Source of the DNA: Stictocephala bisonia
Lineage: Eukaryota; Arthropoda; Insecta; Hemiptera; Membracidae
Direction: 5' to 3'
DNA: 64,000 nt
Assembly (NCBI GenBank): GCA_035578905.1
Contig: JAQJVL010000003.1
Span: 8,330,509 to 8,394,508, forward strand
How positions within the stretch are numbered: position 1 is the stretch's first letter; each line of letters starts with the position of its first letter. Of this stretch, positions 34,952 through 46,753 are shown piece after piece. A program made the position numbers and the translations under genes. The notes beneath the pieces were generated by a model. The model saw only the letters and a program-made list of their open reading frames with translations. It made no database searches and was not told the DNA's origin.

Positions 34952-35575
34952 ACCTTATAGAACTGTATCTGTGATGACCAAAGATTTTATGGGAGAATAG
35001 GTTTTGCTGTAAACAAAAAACTTTTGTGATTTTTTTAGCAACACTTCACAAGAAATAAGGAACAATACAGTTCTAGATTTTGCTTTGGACAGCATTCATT
35101 TGAACAAGTTCATGAATCAATTATAAGACCAGTACTCATCTACGGTGCCAAAGCATGGGTTTTTAGTAAGATGGTGGAAAGAAATCTCATAACTTTTGAA
35201 AACAAAATCCTTCAGAAAATCCATAGACGTATGGATATCAAAAATGAAAATGGCATATTGCATATCAAACACAACAGAAAGATCAGAGATCAAAACAAAG
35301 ATAGTGACTAATGGAAATAATAAAAAGCAGAAGATTATAGTGGGAAGGACATTTCCAAAGAAGATAGCCTGAGACTATCCTGAGGAGAATTAGAATAGGG
35401 AAGCCAGCCGGAAGAAGACCGACTACTATGGTGTGATCAAGACCAAAATGATATTGCCATAATTAAGTCTAGAAGAAGCAGAGAACTGAGAATACAGGAG
35501 AGGGTGCGTTACCTGAGGCCAAATCCCTTCTTGGTTATAAATGGCCATGGGAGTTGGAGTAAGTAACTTAAGCAA
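34952..35575 (+). pseudogene. RTE-like LINE, remainder after Helitron-like 3' end
   Basis: It starts CDDQRFYGRIGFAVNKK, the residues that follow the 29.4-29.8 kb fragment in the full-length copy. It then jumps to the post-RT region SIIRPVLIYGAKAWVF, ERNLITFENKILQKI and GKPAGRRPTT, ending GGAGTAAGTAA like the full-length copy. The RT core is deleted. With 29445-29833 it looks like one LINE insertion split by a 5.1-kb segment. Confidence 0.72.
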
Positions 35576-36625
35576 GGTACTGTAAAAACATTAACAATGT
35601 GAGTTGTTATAGTCTTGGTTTTAGGTTTGAAAATTTATATTTTCACCAAGTAATGCAACTTATGAAACAACATTGGAAACAAATCAGTTGCCAACAAAAG
35701 CTCTTTGTGACATATTCCAAGATTGTGAGACCAAAATTGTTAATTTAATACAAGCCTTTTAATATCCTTTGGCTTGATAAAATACCCTGCATTTTAAAAT
35801 CTTATAGTAGCTGAGTACACAGCCTGGAGCAGACTTGGTTGTCAAAGTTTATGAGCATTTTTTTCTATCCATTTCTTTTTTAATTCATGATCTTTAGCTC
35901 CTGAACTGTAAAGACTAAAAATAATAGATTAACACTTCAACAGGCAGTTAAAAACTTAACATTTTAACTGTTGACAGATTAGTCTTAATATAAATTTCTT
36001 TTACATTGTTTCAACTCATTGCTTAGTTTTACCATTGCCTAAAGCTTTTGGACAAGTGAAGGATGATATCCTGAAGGGTCTGTTCTGTCTCATTAGAGTA
36101 AGATATAAAGGGATACTGCTAAAATCAAACTACAGTATTATAGTTTGGGTCAATATTTATTATTATTCAGCATAAACATCTATTATAGTTATGTTGTTAC
36201 TGTAGCTTTTCAGCTCAAGCAGTTACAACAATCCAAATCTCATAGTCCTTGTTCTTTAAAATCTAGATGTTTAACCCTTTTAGTGCAATTGTTTTTCTTC
36301 CAAAATATGCCACATATTTTTCCTGTAGACCTGCAGAAAAATGGAAGGTCTTTATCAATTTTGCAGACTTACAATTTTGCCTACAGAATCACTACTAAGA
36401 AATAGAATTTTTTTTGTTTTTTTAATGTTTATAAATAATCAGTGTACTAAATTAGATCACTTGTATATTAAATTAGAATTATTTTAAATTTAAAAAATAA
36501 ATAAATTTGTTAGTATCAAAAAATCTGTTGAAAATTTTCAGACTTAGAATTTTTAAATCTGCGTACCTCGTAAAAATGCTGGGCTCGTTCAGAGGTTAGA
36601 GAACGTTGCACGCGCCAGGACAGCA
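35576..36625. other. Intronic stretch, no gene seen
   Basis: AT-rich. TTAACCCTTTTAGTGC at 36271 resembles a lone piggyBac-type terminus without partner. Confidence 0.4.
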
Positions 36626-36629
36626 TGCT

Positions 36630-36795
36630 ATAGGTACCCAAAGTCAGACTCGAGGTGGGAAGGAATGCTTTTTCTTACTTTGCTCCCCAGATTTACAACG
36701 GAATTCAACAGAATATCAAAGCACTCAGCTATGTATCTTTTAAAAATAAACTTAAGCTACATGTGGAATATGATTATTTTAAAATGTAAGTTTTG
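36630..36795 (+). pseudogene. LINE ORF2 C-terminal relic
   Basis: VPKVRLEVGRNAFSYFAPQI, YNGIQQNIKALSYVSF and KNKLKLHVEYD before a stop. This is the R-x-E-x-GRNAFSYFAP-x-IYN tail of CR1/L2-like LINEs. The mariner is inserted shortly after it. Confidence 0.65.
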
Positions 36796-36950
36796 TAAAA
36801 TATATTTTGTTTTGTGATTTTAGCCTAGTCCTTGGCATATGTAATTTTTGTATGACTTGAGTTTTTTTTGAAAAACTACTGTATGTTGAAAAACGCTCCA
36901 AATAAATACGTTATTTATTAAACATTCAGAAACCATCCCTCTACAACATA

Positions 36951-38301
36951 CGAGGTACGATCAAAAAGTTCCAGGACTTTTTACATACTATGGGAATGCA
37001 ATGTCTCCCAGCGATGCGGTTGGCAGCATTGTATTCCCTGACTCAACAGTAACACAGGTGTTTTTAGATCAATCATAACATCACTGAAAGTATCATTAGC
37101 ACAGATTGTTTGAGGTTAGTTTTATAGAGTTTGGCTATTTTTTTGTTTAATGAAAATGAATGTGAAAGAAGATAGAAGAAGAAGAAGAAGAAACTTCACG
37201 TGTTTGTGTGAAGTTTTGTGTGAAACTGAACAAAACATTTTCTGAAACCTTTTTGATGTTACAAGAGGCTTTTGGTGAAGAATGTCTAAGCCGATCATGT
37301 TGCCATCAGTTTAAGAGGTTTAAAGATGGCCGAACATCCACAGACGACGATGCTCATTCCGGACGCCCTTCAACGTCAATCAATGATGACAATGTTGCTA
37401 AAGTGAACGCTCTCGTACGATCAGACCGTCGACTAACAATCCGTGAAATGGCAGAAGAGTGTAATATTTCATTTGGGTCATGTCAGGAAATTTTAACTGA
37501 AAAACTTCAAATGCGTCGTGTTGCAGCAAAGTTTGTGCCAAAACTGTTGACTGAAGACCAAAGACAACACCGAATTCATGTTTCTGAGGAACTTCTTCAA
37601 AAGGCAAATGACGACGAAAGCTTCTTGAAACATGTCATTACGGGAGATGAGACATGGGTTTTTGGTTACGATGTGGAAACAAAAGCACAATCATCACAAT
37701 GGACATCAAAAGGCTCTCCAAGACCCAAGAAAGCACGTCAAGTCAAATCAAATGTGAAGGTCATGCTTACGGTTTTCTTTGACTGTAAAGGTGTTGTCTA
37801 CTATGAATTCCTTCCACAAGGTCAAACAATTAATCGTTTTGTTTATCTTGAAACCCTCAAAAAATTGCGTAATGCTGTGAGAAGAAAGAGACCTGAGCTG
37901 TGGCAAAGTGGTGATTGGGTCCTTCACCATGACAATGCTCCTGTTCACTCTGCATTAGTTATCCGTGACTTTTGTGTCAAAAACACAATAACTGTCATTC
38001 CTCAGCCCCCCTACTCACCTGACCTGGCTCCACCGACTTTTTTCTTTTCCCGAAGCTCAAGAGACCCCTGAAAGGACGAAGATTTCAAACAGTTGACGAA
38101 ATTAAAGAAAAAAACGACGGAACTGCTAAACACCTTTACAAAAGAAGAGTTTGCTGGGGCCTTTGATCAGTGGAAACACCGGTGGGAAAAGTGTGTAGCT
38201 TCCCAAGGGGAGTACTTTGAAGGAGACAAATTCGAATAACCTGTATGTTGTATGAATAAATGTATAAAAATTCAGTCCTGGAACTTTTTGATCACACCTC
38301 G
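36951..38301 (+). mobile_element. mariner element, 1.35 kb
   Basis: TA at 36949-36950 and 38302-38303 flank terminal repeats. The left end starts CGAGGTACGATCAAAAAG and the right, reverse-complemented, CGAGGTGTGATCAAAAAG. Both continue TTCCAGGACT, so about 27 of 29 bases match. Length and a single transposase frame are typical of mariner. Confidence 0.93.
37156..38239 (+). pseudogene. mariner transposase (DD34D type), two frameshifts
   Basis: The ATG at 37156 leads into a (GAA)n run where the frame slips. The main frame (37208 onward) has no ATG. Domains follow: N-terminal HTH (FGEECLSRSCCHQFKRFKDG), linker SGRPSTS, second HTH (LTIREMAEECNISFGSC), first catalytic Asp in HVITGDETWVFGYD and second in VLHHDNAPVHSA. 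A one-base deletion at about 38033, in YSPDLAPP, shifts the frame just before the third Asp. The shifted frame restores D-FFLFPKLKRP and runs to TAA at 38237-38239 (GEYFEGDKFE). All three catalytic Asp codons still exist in the DNA. Confidence 0.92.
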
Positions 38302-38303
38302 TA

Positions 38304-39241
<938 letters not shown>

Positions 39242-39315
39242 TAGTATTTCATTGCAAAGTCCGAATTCAAATGTAAAAAATCAAAAGTCCCATTTAACCT
39301 TTACTTCAACATTAT

Positions 39316-39885
39316 TGTTACGGTCCAAAAGGGTCCTAAATAAATGAGGCAATTCCACTTCTGGCTGCTAATTGTTACTTTTATTTACAAATTCTAAATC
39401 ACACTCAGAAATATTTACAAACTTAAATTATTACTTAGACACTTTTTCAACTCTTAAATTTATCATTAATATTTACAACAATATTTACATTACTTATCAC
39501 TCTGTTCACCTAGTGTCTGACACTGCTCGGTATACTGTCACTAGAATTACACTGTCACATCCACTGGGGCTGACGTCACTCACTAACTCCACTGGCTGTC
39601 ACTAACTCTTCATACACTGACTCTTGACTGACTGTCAGGTCAGCTGGAGAGTGTCAATATGACCAGAGGTGGAAGCCTAGAAGATTCTGGAACTGGCGAT
39701 GGTGAACCTGTAGAAGAATCTAGAAGTTCTCAAATCTCAAAGGAAGGGCTTCGATTCACCTACAGGCGAATTAACTGCCATTATAGTCCTTCCTGGAAGA
39801 CCTGGATGGCCCCGCGGGCGGTTAACCGCACAGGGATGGGGCGCAATGACCTAGACGGTGCTGATGGCTGCCATGATCGTTAACA
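39316..39885 (-). mobile_element. Probable solo LTR, minus orientation
   Basis: The segment is bounded by TGTTACGG and CGTTAACA. Read on the minus strand it goes from TGTTAACG to CCGTAACA with a poly(A)-signal-like TAAATAAAAG about 80 bp before the end and a CAGT-rich upstream part. That is Gypsy-like LTR layout. No internal retroviral-type genes adjoin it, and a clean target duplication is not evident. Confidence 0.45.
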
Positions 39886-40221
39886 ATAGCTAATCTCTTG
39901 TCATGACTGTACAACATTTTGAATCTCCCAGAAAGTGAAGCACCAAAGAATCCAAATGATTATACGATTTCCACACTACCGTTCAGATATACAGCCTGCC
40001 TTTTGTAACCTGTCTGGTTAATTCAACTGTCTGAATTTTGTTTTGCGTTCAAGGCAAAAGAGCTGTATGTATTAAATTTGCTGTATTTAAATCTCAGACA
40101 CTTAAAATCGTAATAATATGCAACTCAGGTACAGAATAAATATGGAATATACATGTGTGATGAAATGCCTTATTTTAGTAAAAATACTGCTCCAAGAGAT
40201 TTTCCACAAATCCATTACTTA

Positions 40222-40291
40222 GTGTTGGCATTAATTGGAATATAACCACAGCCTTTGTGTTGGCATTAATTGGAATATAACCACAGGTAAG
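40222..40291 (+). repeat. Two copies of a 35-bp direct repeat
   Basis: GTGTTGGCATTAATTGGAAT followed by ATAACCACAG occurs twice in tandem with no difference in the core. Confidence 0.85.
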
Positions 40292-40865
40292 TGGTTTACA
40301 ACGGTACACGGGGCTTATTCTTATTCTTATATATGAGACGCCAACACAACGTTGTTGGTATTTTAAGGCGAATATGAATGGTTATATGAGTGTAGGATGA
40401 GTGTGGATGAGTGTAGTCTGGTTACTATCTGAGTTCGACTGTTCCTGAGAAAGGGCAATTTATTAATAGCCCAACAGCCAGGGCTTTTTTTCCCAATTCA
40501 ATTCAAACATTCTTCATTCAAAGTTTGCATAGTATACTAAGAAAAGTGTCATGATAATATAAATTTTACCTTAAAAACTATTAAACCTAATTAAACTATA
40601 TTATTAAACTATTAAACCTTAGAACTAGAATATGTTCTTCTAAAGGTCTACAATTTTGTAATACTGTATAACAATGTTATGTTTTTCAAAATTACAACAT
40701 TATTACTATCCACAATTATACTATTATTTAGCTGTCTCAAATACCTCATCTGTTGTATATGGAGCGATATTGATTAAGTACTTTTTTAATTCTTTCTTAA
40801 ATACTTTATTTGATTAATTGGATATTTTTTAATTTACAAGGAAGCATTTGCAGAAATTTTTGACC

Positions 40866-43560
40866 AGAGTAGCTTGTCATTTTTTTTTTTTAAATTCTAA
40901 ATTGTGTCGTTGTGTGATGAGACCCTTACCCCTGGTATTGTGTCCATGAGAAGAGTGCTCCTTGCCATGTTCTTTTATGTACATAATAGAGTTGAAAATG
41001 TAGAGTCCATACACGGTTAATATATTTAATGTTTTAAAGTGAGATTTGACTGAGTCAAGAGGTTTTAATCCAATAATTATTCTTATTGATTTTTTTTGTA
41101 AAACTAAAATTTTGTTGAGATTTTTATTGGATGTGTTTCCATATAAGGAGATGCCATATGAAATGTGTGAATGAATGTACGAAAAGTAAATCAGTTTCAA
41201 TGTTTGCTGACTGCAAAGGCTGTACATTCTTTTTAATGCATAGAGGCCTGAATTTATTTTAGTGCAAATATTTTCAACTTGTCTATCCCATGATAAGGTT
41301 TGGTCCAAAACTAATCCTAAAAATGTTGTCCCATCTATTTGTTTGATTTTATTTGTTCCTAAATAAATGTTTGGGTCTATTTTATTTTTATTATTTATTG
41401 TAGTGAAGACCATAAAGTTGGTTTTGCTTGTATTTAAATATAAATTTTGATTGAGTAGATGCTGTTCAATTTTAGCGAGATTAATAAATGATGTCACCTC
41501 TATTTCTTCGACTGAACTACCAGCAATTTTTCAATTTGTATCGTCTGCATATAGGCACATTTTTGCTTTGGGTACTTGAGATGTTATGTTTGGGATCTCA
41601 TTTATGTAACATAAGAAAAGTAGAGGTCCCAATATGGAACCTTGAGGAACTCCAAATTTACAAGGTTCAATCTTAGACCGAGCCACTGTTAGCCATTCTT
41701 TATCTTGATATGAAATCTCAACAAACTGACTTCTCCCTGTGAGGTAAGATTCAAACCACTTGAGTTCTTTGCCTTTTACACCCATATTATCAAGTTTTGC
41801 AAGTAATGTTCTATGGTCAACTCTATCAAAAGCTTTTGATATGTCCATTGTTATACCAACTACATGCTCCCTTCTATCTATAGAATCTATCAATGACTAC
41901 AAAATCTGTTGCAGCTGTAATTGTGGACAGGCCGGATCGAAAACCATGTTGTTCATTATTAATTAATTTGTTTTCTTCTAAATATAATGTGAATCTACTA
42001 CACATGGCTTTTTCATATATTTTTGATATTATGGGGAGTAGCGATATGGGGCGGTAGTTTTGAACTTCCTGAGTAGATCCTTTTTTGAAAACTGGAATTA
42101 TTTTTGATATTTTTAGATTGCAGGGAAATATGCCTGTGACAAACGAAGAATTAACTAAATGAGTAATAATTTTTATTAGATGATGTTTTGCATGTTTTAT
42201 AACTTTTGCTGGAATTTCATCATGTCCACATGATGGTTTGTTTTTGAGTGAGTCTATGATGCTCTCAATTTCCTTACAACAGATGGGTTTACAACTAAAT
42301 TTATTCCTAATACTATTATCATGTAAATTTGTATCATTATTATTGCCAGATGGAGTTGAAACATATGTGCTATTACAAGCTACATTCAAAAAATGATCAT
42401 CGAAGACATTACTAATTATTCTAGGGTCCTTATAAATAGTACCATTGTAATTTATTTCAAAATTTGTGATATTCTTTCGAGTACCACAGCCTATTTCTCC
42501 ATTTATAATACTCCAAGCTGTCTTCATAATATTACTAGAGTTACTTATTTTTGTATCAAAGTAGTGCTTTTTTAATTGTTGTGCTTCTTTCTTAAAAGAT
42601 TTAAATTTTACTTTATAGGCCCGAGCCAATGCTTTATTTTTAGTTTCCCTTGCTAATTTAGATAAAATTCTAATATTTTCTCTTTCTTGTTTTAATGAGT
42701 CTTTATACCACTTATTTTTGTGGTTAAGTTTCTTAGTAAGTATTTTTGGAAAAGCCAAATTAAAATAGTTTTTAAAAAGTCTTAAAAAAATTTCATACTT
42801 TATGTCTGCCGGTGCCAAAAAGACTTCACCCCAATCTTCTTCCTTTAGAATTGCTTTAAAATTATCTAAATTATCTTTTGAAAAATTATACATATACTGC
42901 TTTAGAGGTTTATTATCCCATACTTTTTTGTTGTTGTATTTAATGTTAATATTTGGGCATCATGGTCAGATAAAAAGTTGACAGCCCCTTCAATTGTAGT
43001 TTTATACTTTTCTATATTTGTTAAGAAATTGTCTATTGCAGTTTTCGAGTTAGTAGTAACTCTTGTTGGAAAATCTACCAAATAGGAGAATCCATGACTA
43101 AGCAGCACATTCTTTAGTTGGGAAGCGTTTGAATCATTGCCTAATACATTTATATTAAGGTCTCCTGCAATAATAATGTTCCTGTGTTTTTTACTAGCAC
43201 TTCCATTAGTAAACTTAACTTTTCTAGAAACAGTAATGATTTAGAATTGGGGGATCTATAAATTCCTGCTAAAATAAATAAATAATTATCTGCCTTAAAT
43301 TTAACTACATTACATTCAAATTGCTTATTGAGAGAGCAGTTTATACTCACTTAAATTAAATCTACTAATTTCATTTTGATCGATTTTGTGCACAGTCAAA
43401 ACAACAATATCTGGCTTAATTTCTGAAAGGATAATTTCTAGAGGTTCTATGCGACTGGCTAAATGTTGGATGTTTTGGTGTAGAATTGTTATATTGCAAT
43501 TTTGTTTAAGAGGCTTATCAATAATTTTGATGTTTTCTCTTTTATTTCTACAGAGAGGGA
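40866..43560 (-). pseudogene. CR1-like LINE ORF2 (endonuclease and RT), minus strand
   Basis: From high to low coordinates: endonuclease start (ILHQNIQHLASRIEPLEIIL, about 43500), YLFILAGIYRSPNS (about 43280), NFLSDHDAQILTL, a long frame 42893-41874 with IIPVFKKGSTQEVQNYRPIS and NNEQHGFRSGLST, a frameshift, then VGITMDISKAFDRVDH, CKFGVPQGSILGPLLF and CLYADDT (41893-41531). A stop follows, then the thumb to 40877 (FLGLVLDQTLSW). RT motifs including the YADD catalytic box are intact, but there are at least three frameshifts and one stop. Exact clade (CR1/Jockey superfamily) not resolved. Confidence 0.87.
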
Positions 43561-43684
43561 GTTTAAAGAGGAGCTCAGTGGTTTATCAAAACTTATTTTA
43601 CTATTTTGAGCTTCAGACTATATGATTATTGACATTTTGTTTGACAATATCTGAGAAGGAGAGGAGACCTGGATTAACTAGTGC

Positions 43685-44062
43685 TTAATTCCTCACTGTA
43701 CCACAATAAGCATTTAGACCCATTTCACTTTCACTGGACTTCACAGCACTTGACACTATTACATTACTGCTGCTGTGAGTGGACCGCTGTTCTCCAGGCT
43801 GGTTGTCCTCAGATATGATGTCATCTGGACTGGGCTCTGCAGCTTCCCAATGACTCATCTCTATGGAGTTAAGTTCTTTTGATGACAGCAGCTCAAGTAT
43901 TCTTTCTGCCAAGTGGTGGTGGGAAGGTCTTGGTTTTCTCCCAACTTTCTTCAGCTCCTCATTTAAAACTACAATAGTTACTTCAGCTTGAGTATCTTCT
44001 TGGAATTTGATGAGATTTTTTATAAACAATTCAGGTGGCAGTCTATCCCTTACGCATCCCAT
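43685..44062 (-). CDS. Unrecognised 125-codon open frame, possible LINE ORF1 fragment
   Basis: MGCVRDRLPPELFIKNLIKF, EDTQAEVTIVVLNEELKK, then KPRPSHHHLAERILELLSSK and a Ser/Asp/Glu-rich tail ending YCGTVRN. Non-repetitive, with an amphipathic helical N-terminal half and an acidic disordered tail. It lies upstream (in transcriptional sense) of the CR1-like ORF2 and on the same strand, so an ORF1 remnant is plausible. It also borders the Harbinger-like element. I do not recognise a domain. Confidence 0.4.
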   Translation of the reverse strand: MGCVRDRLPPELFIKNLIKFQEDTQAEVTIVVLNEELKKVGRKPRPSHHHLAERILELLSSKELNSIEMSHWEAAEPSPDDIISEDNQPGEQRSTHSSSNVIVSSAVKSSESEMGLNAYCGTVRN

Positions 44063-44659
44063 CGGAGAGCAAATAAGCTGTTTAAAGCCTTTCCTTTTGA
44101 AATCTTCAGTTAGGCTAATTTACTAGCTGCTAATGTTAGCCATTAGCACAAGCTAGGCTCACTAGCGCGATTATTTCTATGTACACATGGCTAAGTTATT
44201 AGTTCTTATTGTCAGCACTAGTCAATTGTAGAAGTGACGTGATCAGAGAGAACACAATACTCATGTTATAGGCTAGTATTTACGAGTAGTTAACTTTTAG
44301 TTTTTTTTTTTCAAACAAAGTGTTTCCTAATCTGTTCCTATTCTCTTTTTTTACCTTAAAACTTTCCTTTACAATATAATATAAATTGAAAACACATTGT
44401 TATATGTATAACAATTTATTGTGTTTCTAAAAAAGTAAAAAATATTCTTGGATAATCGTTTATTCTAATGTTAATAGAAGCGCCGTGCTCACCACACCAA
44501 ATACACCTTCACTTTCCACAATACTTATTTCGACTTAGTTATTTTTTATTATATCTGTCTACGTGGTGTATTTATATAACCTATAGGGAATGTGATAAAT
44601 TTATTTTATAAAATCTAGAAGGTAGTTGTGTAGGAAAATCATGAGGACCATTTACTTAG

Positions 44660-44743
44660 CGCAATTTGCAGCCTCTGCGGCCCCCCCTTTTGCATGAAGC
44701 CCTAGGCGGCTGTTTAGTCTGCCTAGTGGTAAATCCGTCACTG
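44660..44743 (-). mobile_element. Solitary hAT terminus
   Basis: Read on the minus strand from 44743: CAGTGACGGATTTACCACTA, then GGCAGACTAAACAGCCGCC and a G-rich tract. This is a common hAT end style. The partner end is not found nearby. Confidence 0.55.
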
Positions 44744-45106
44744 TCCTTAATAAATGTCGTCAGTTCCATTAAATCACAGTGTTTTGTGACAAATTTTGAG
44801 AATGGGTATAAACGAGTTATGTGAAAATGAACTTATAAAAAAACGGACTGTCTGGGTTCAAAAGTGGATTAGGAGGATTAATTGTTTAAAGCTTAAAACT
44901 ATGTTTTTAACATATAATAGATGACGGAAGGCGTTAAAAATCGATATTCCAACTAATTTTGTTCATTTCAAACACCACCAACAGAAATTTTAAAATGTTA
45001 TACAGGTTTATGAATTTTTTCATCATTATTTTAGATTTTCCAAAATAATCGGGGTCGAACATTTAAATCACCTCCATTTTGGTTGAGAATTTGATGAATT
45101 TTTATT

Positions 45107-45346
45107 TCACAATTCACTTGTGTGTGAATATATTAATTTTTGCTGTTTAAAAAAAAGATCTTCCAATAACTGATTCACAGCGGTTTCCCGCAAATCTCTT
45201 TTGTTGTAATTGGTGTGAGAGGTAAGTTTTGATAACCACAAGCAAGGGTATGTTTTGGATAGTGTCAATAATGATAAAAATTTAATTACCCGGTCAATGC
45301 TCCATTTTAGATCAGACATTGTGAACACAACAACTCTATTTGACAA
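45107..45346 (-). pseudogene. MADF-like DNA-binding domain frame
   Basis: 80 codons including MSDLKWSIDRVIKFLSLL, YPCLWLSKLTSHTNYNKRD and ETAVNQLLEDLFF. The L-I-x-x-Y...P-x-LW...Y-x-x-x-x-R...A...L spacing is that of a MADF/Myb-like domain, the DNA-binding partner often encoded by PIF/Harbinger elements. The domain is followed by a stop. It is one exon or a truncated copy. Confidence 0.5.
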
Positions 45347-45599
45347 ACAAACTAGCGACTAGCGCGTTTCGAGGGTGCACACTCAGCTAATGACAAGCTA
45401 ATTCACTAGCGTTAGTGGTCACGTGACTACCCCCACCACTCGTTAGTGCTTTTACTATCAAACATGTTTAAAGCAACTAGCAAGTGAGTAAAGTGCTAGC
45501 GTGCTAGTTTCATCACCACTAATGAAGTGTCTACATGGAGCTAATTCATAAGCGCTAATCAATTAGCAGCTAGTATTAGCCTCATGTAATTGGGCCTTA

Positions 45600-46080
45600 C
45601 CATTGGCGAAAAAATTGTTGTCACCTAAAATTTTATTGATGTTAGTTAACATCCTGTGTTGTGTAAATCCTGAGATACTGTATGAAATGAATGCCTCAAG
45701 AAATATAAATATATCTCAATGTTTTGATAAGCACAAAACCATTGTCTTTCAAAATTAAAAGTCAAAAGGCAGTTCTGCTTCTTTCCACAGCTCACCACCA
45801 ACCTACTATTAATGATATAATAAAAAACCTGATACTGTTGAATATTATAACTACACCAAAGTGGCATTTTTGTTTATACGTAAACAACAAAAGCATTAGT
45901 GAAAAGCCACTTACAAGAAGAAGTTTGCAAAAATAATCCTCTGTGTGACTTTATTGGTCTGTGAATGAAACATTGTCTCCATATGATCAAGCTATTGAAG
46001 AATACTTTGTGTAGAAGTGTCTATAGCTTATCAATAAATCACTCAAAAAAAGGAAGAAAAATATGCAGGTTTTGCATTTG

Positions 46081-46111
<31 letters not shown>

Positions 46112-46496
46112 AATGACAACTTATTTCTACAACTGTTGTGCCAGGACTGTGTATGTGGAGTTAGGGCCTGTGATGCAAGGAATGCACATTATAGATGTGT
46201 GTTGCTCAGTTTAAGAACAAGTTCTACATTAAGTAAATTTTAATTTGTAAAGAAAATAAAATTAATGCTTTTTTTGCTAAAAATAGTCAACCATATAAAG
46301 CCTTACTTATGTTTTTATAAGCCCTACCAGTTTAATTAAAATATTCTTGTTTCTCAGATATTTTAAGGTTGACAATTTTGAATGGCCAAAATGACCTTTA
46401 TTCCTAGTTTAAGGAAGACACTAAAACCCCCAATTTTCAAGCGGTGTAGGTTTTATCAGAAAATGCCTGCTTCAAAGTATACAAAAGATAGTAAAT
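45600..46496. other. Intronic stretch, no gene seen; contains A28 run
   Basis: A run of 28 A at 46081-46108 could be the tail of a retroposed sequence, but no parent sequence is recognisable before it. Confidence 0.45.
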
Positions 46497-46589
46497 ACAA
46501 TTGAGTAAATTTCAGATTGAGTTGATATTGGTATTCTTCGTTGTTAATAAATTTTCACAAATCACCAATAAATAACACTTTTTTCGAGG

Positions 46590-46640
46590 CCTTTCGCCAG
46601 CAAAGCTGGCATCATCAGGCAACACAAATTTATATTTGGT
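46590..46640 (-). ncRNA. Hammerhead-ribozyme-like core, inverted copy
   Basis: The minus strand has CTGATGA, a 6-bp hairpin (GCCAGC-TTT-GCTGGC) and GAAA, the invariant core of a hammerhead with stem II. Penelope-like pseudo-LTRs are known to carry such ribozymes. One unpaired U separates CTGATGA from the stem, and the cleavage-site strand is not evident, so activity is uncertain. Confidence 0.45.
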
Positions 46641-46753
46641 TATAAACAAGACAATACAATAATTAATTTGAAAAACATATGTAAATAATTAAAAGAATTG
46701 TAAAATTTTAAACATATGGTAAATTACTAATAATATATATATATATATATATA

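Larger units (their letters stand above)
44113..45596 (-). mobile_element. PIF/Harbinger-like element with MADF-type frame
   Basis: Possible TTA target duplications at 44110-44112 and 45597-45599. The right end, reverse-complemented, starts GGCCCAATTACATGAGGCTA and continues ATACTAGCTGCTAAT. The left end starts GGCTAATTTACTAGCTGCTA, so it matches after a deletion of the outermost ~14 bp. Both ends are full of short CTAGC/GCTAA words. Inside is a MADF-like frame. A hAT terminus is nested at 44660-44743. No DDE transposase is left. Confidence 0.6.

Noticed and set aside
39659..39883. 74-codon frame MTRGGSLEDSG
   Set aside because: Lies in the probable solo LTR. Composition reflects the GC-richer LTR and no homology is recognised.
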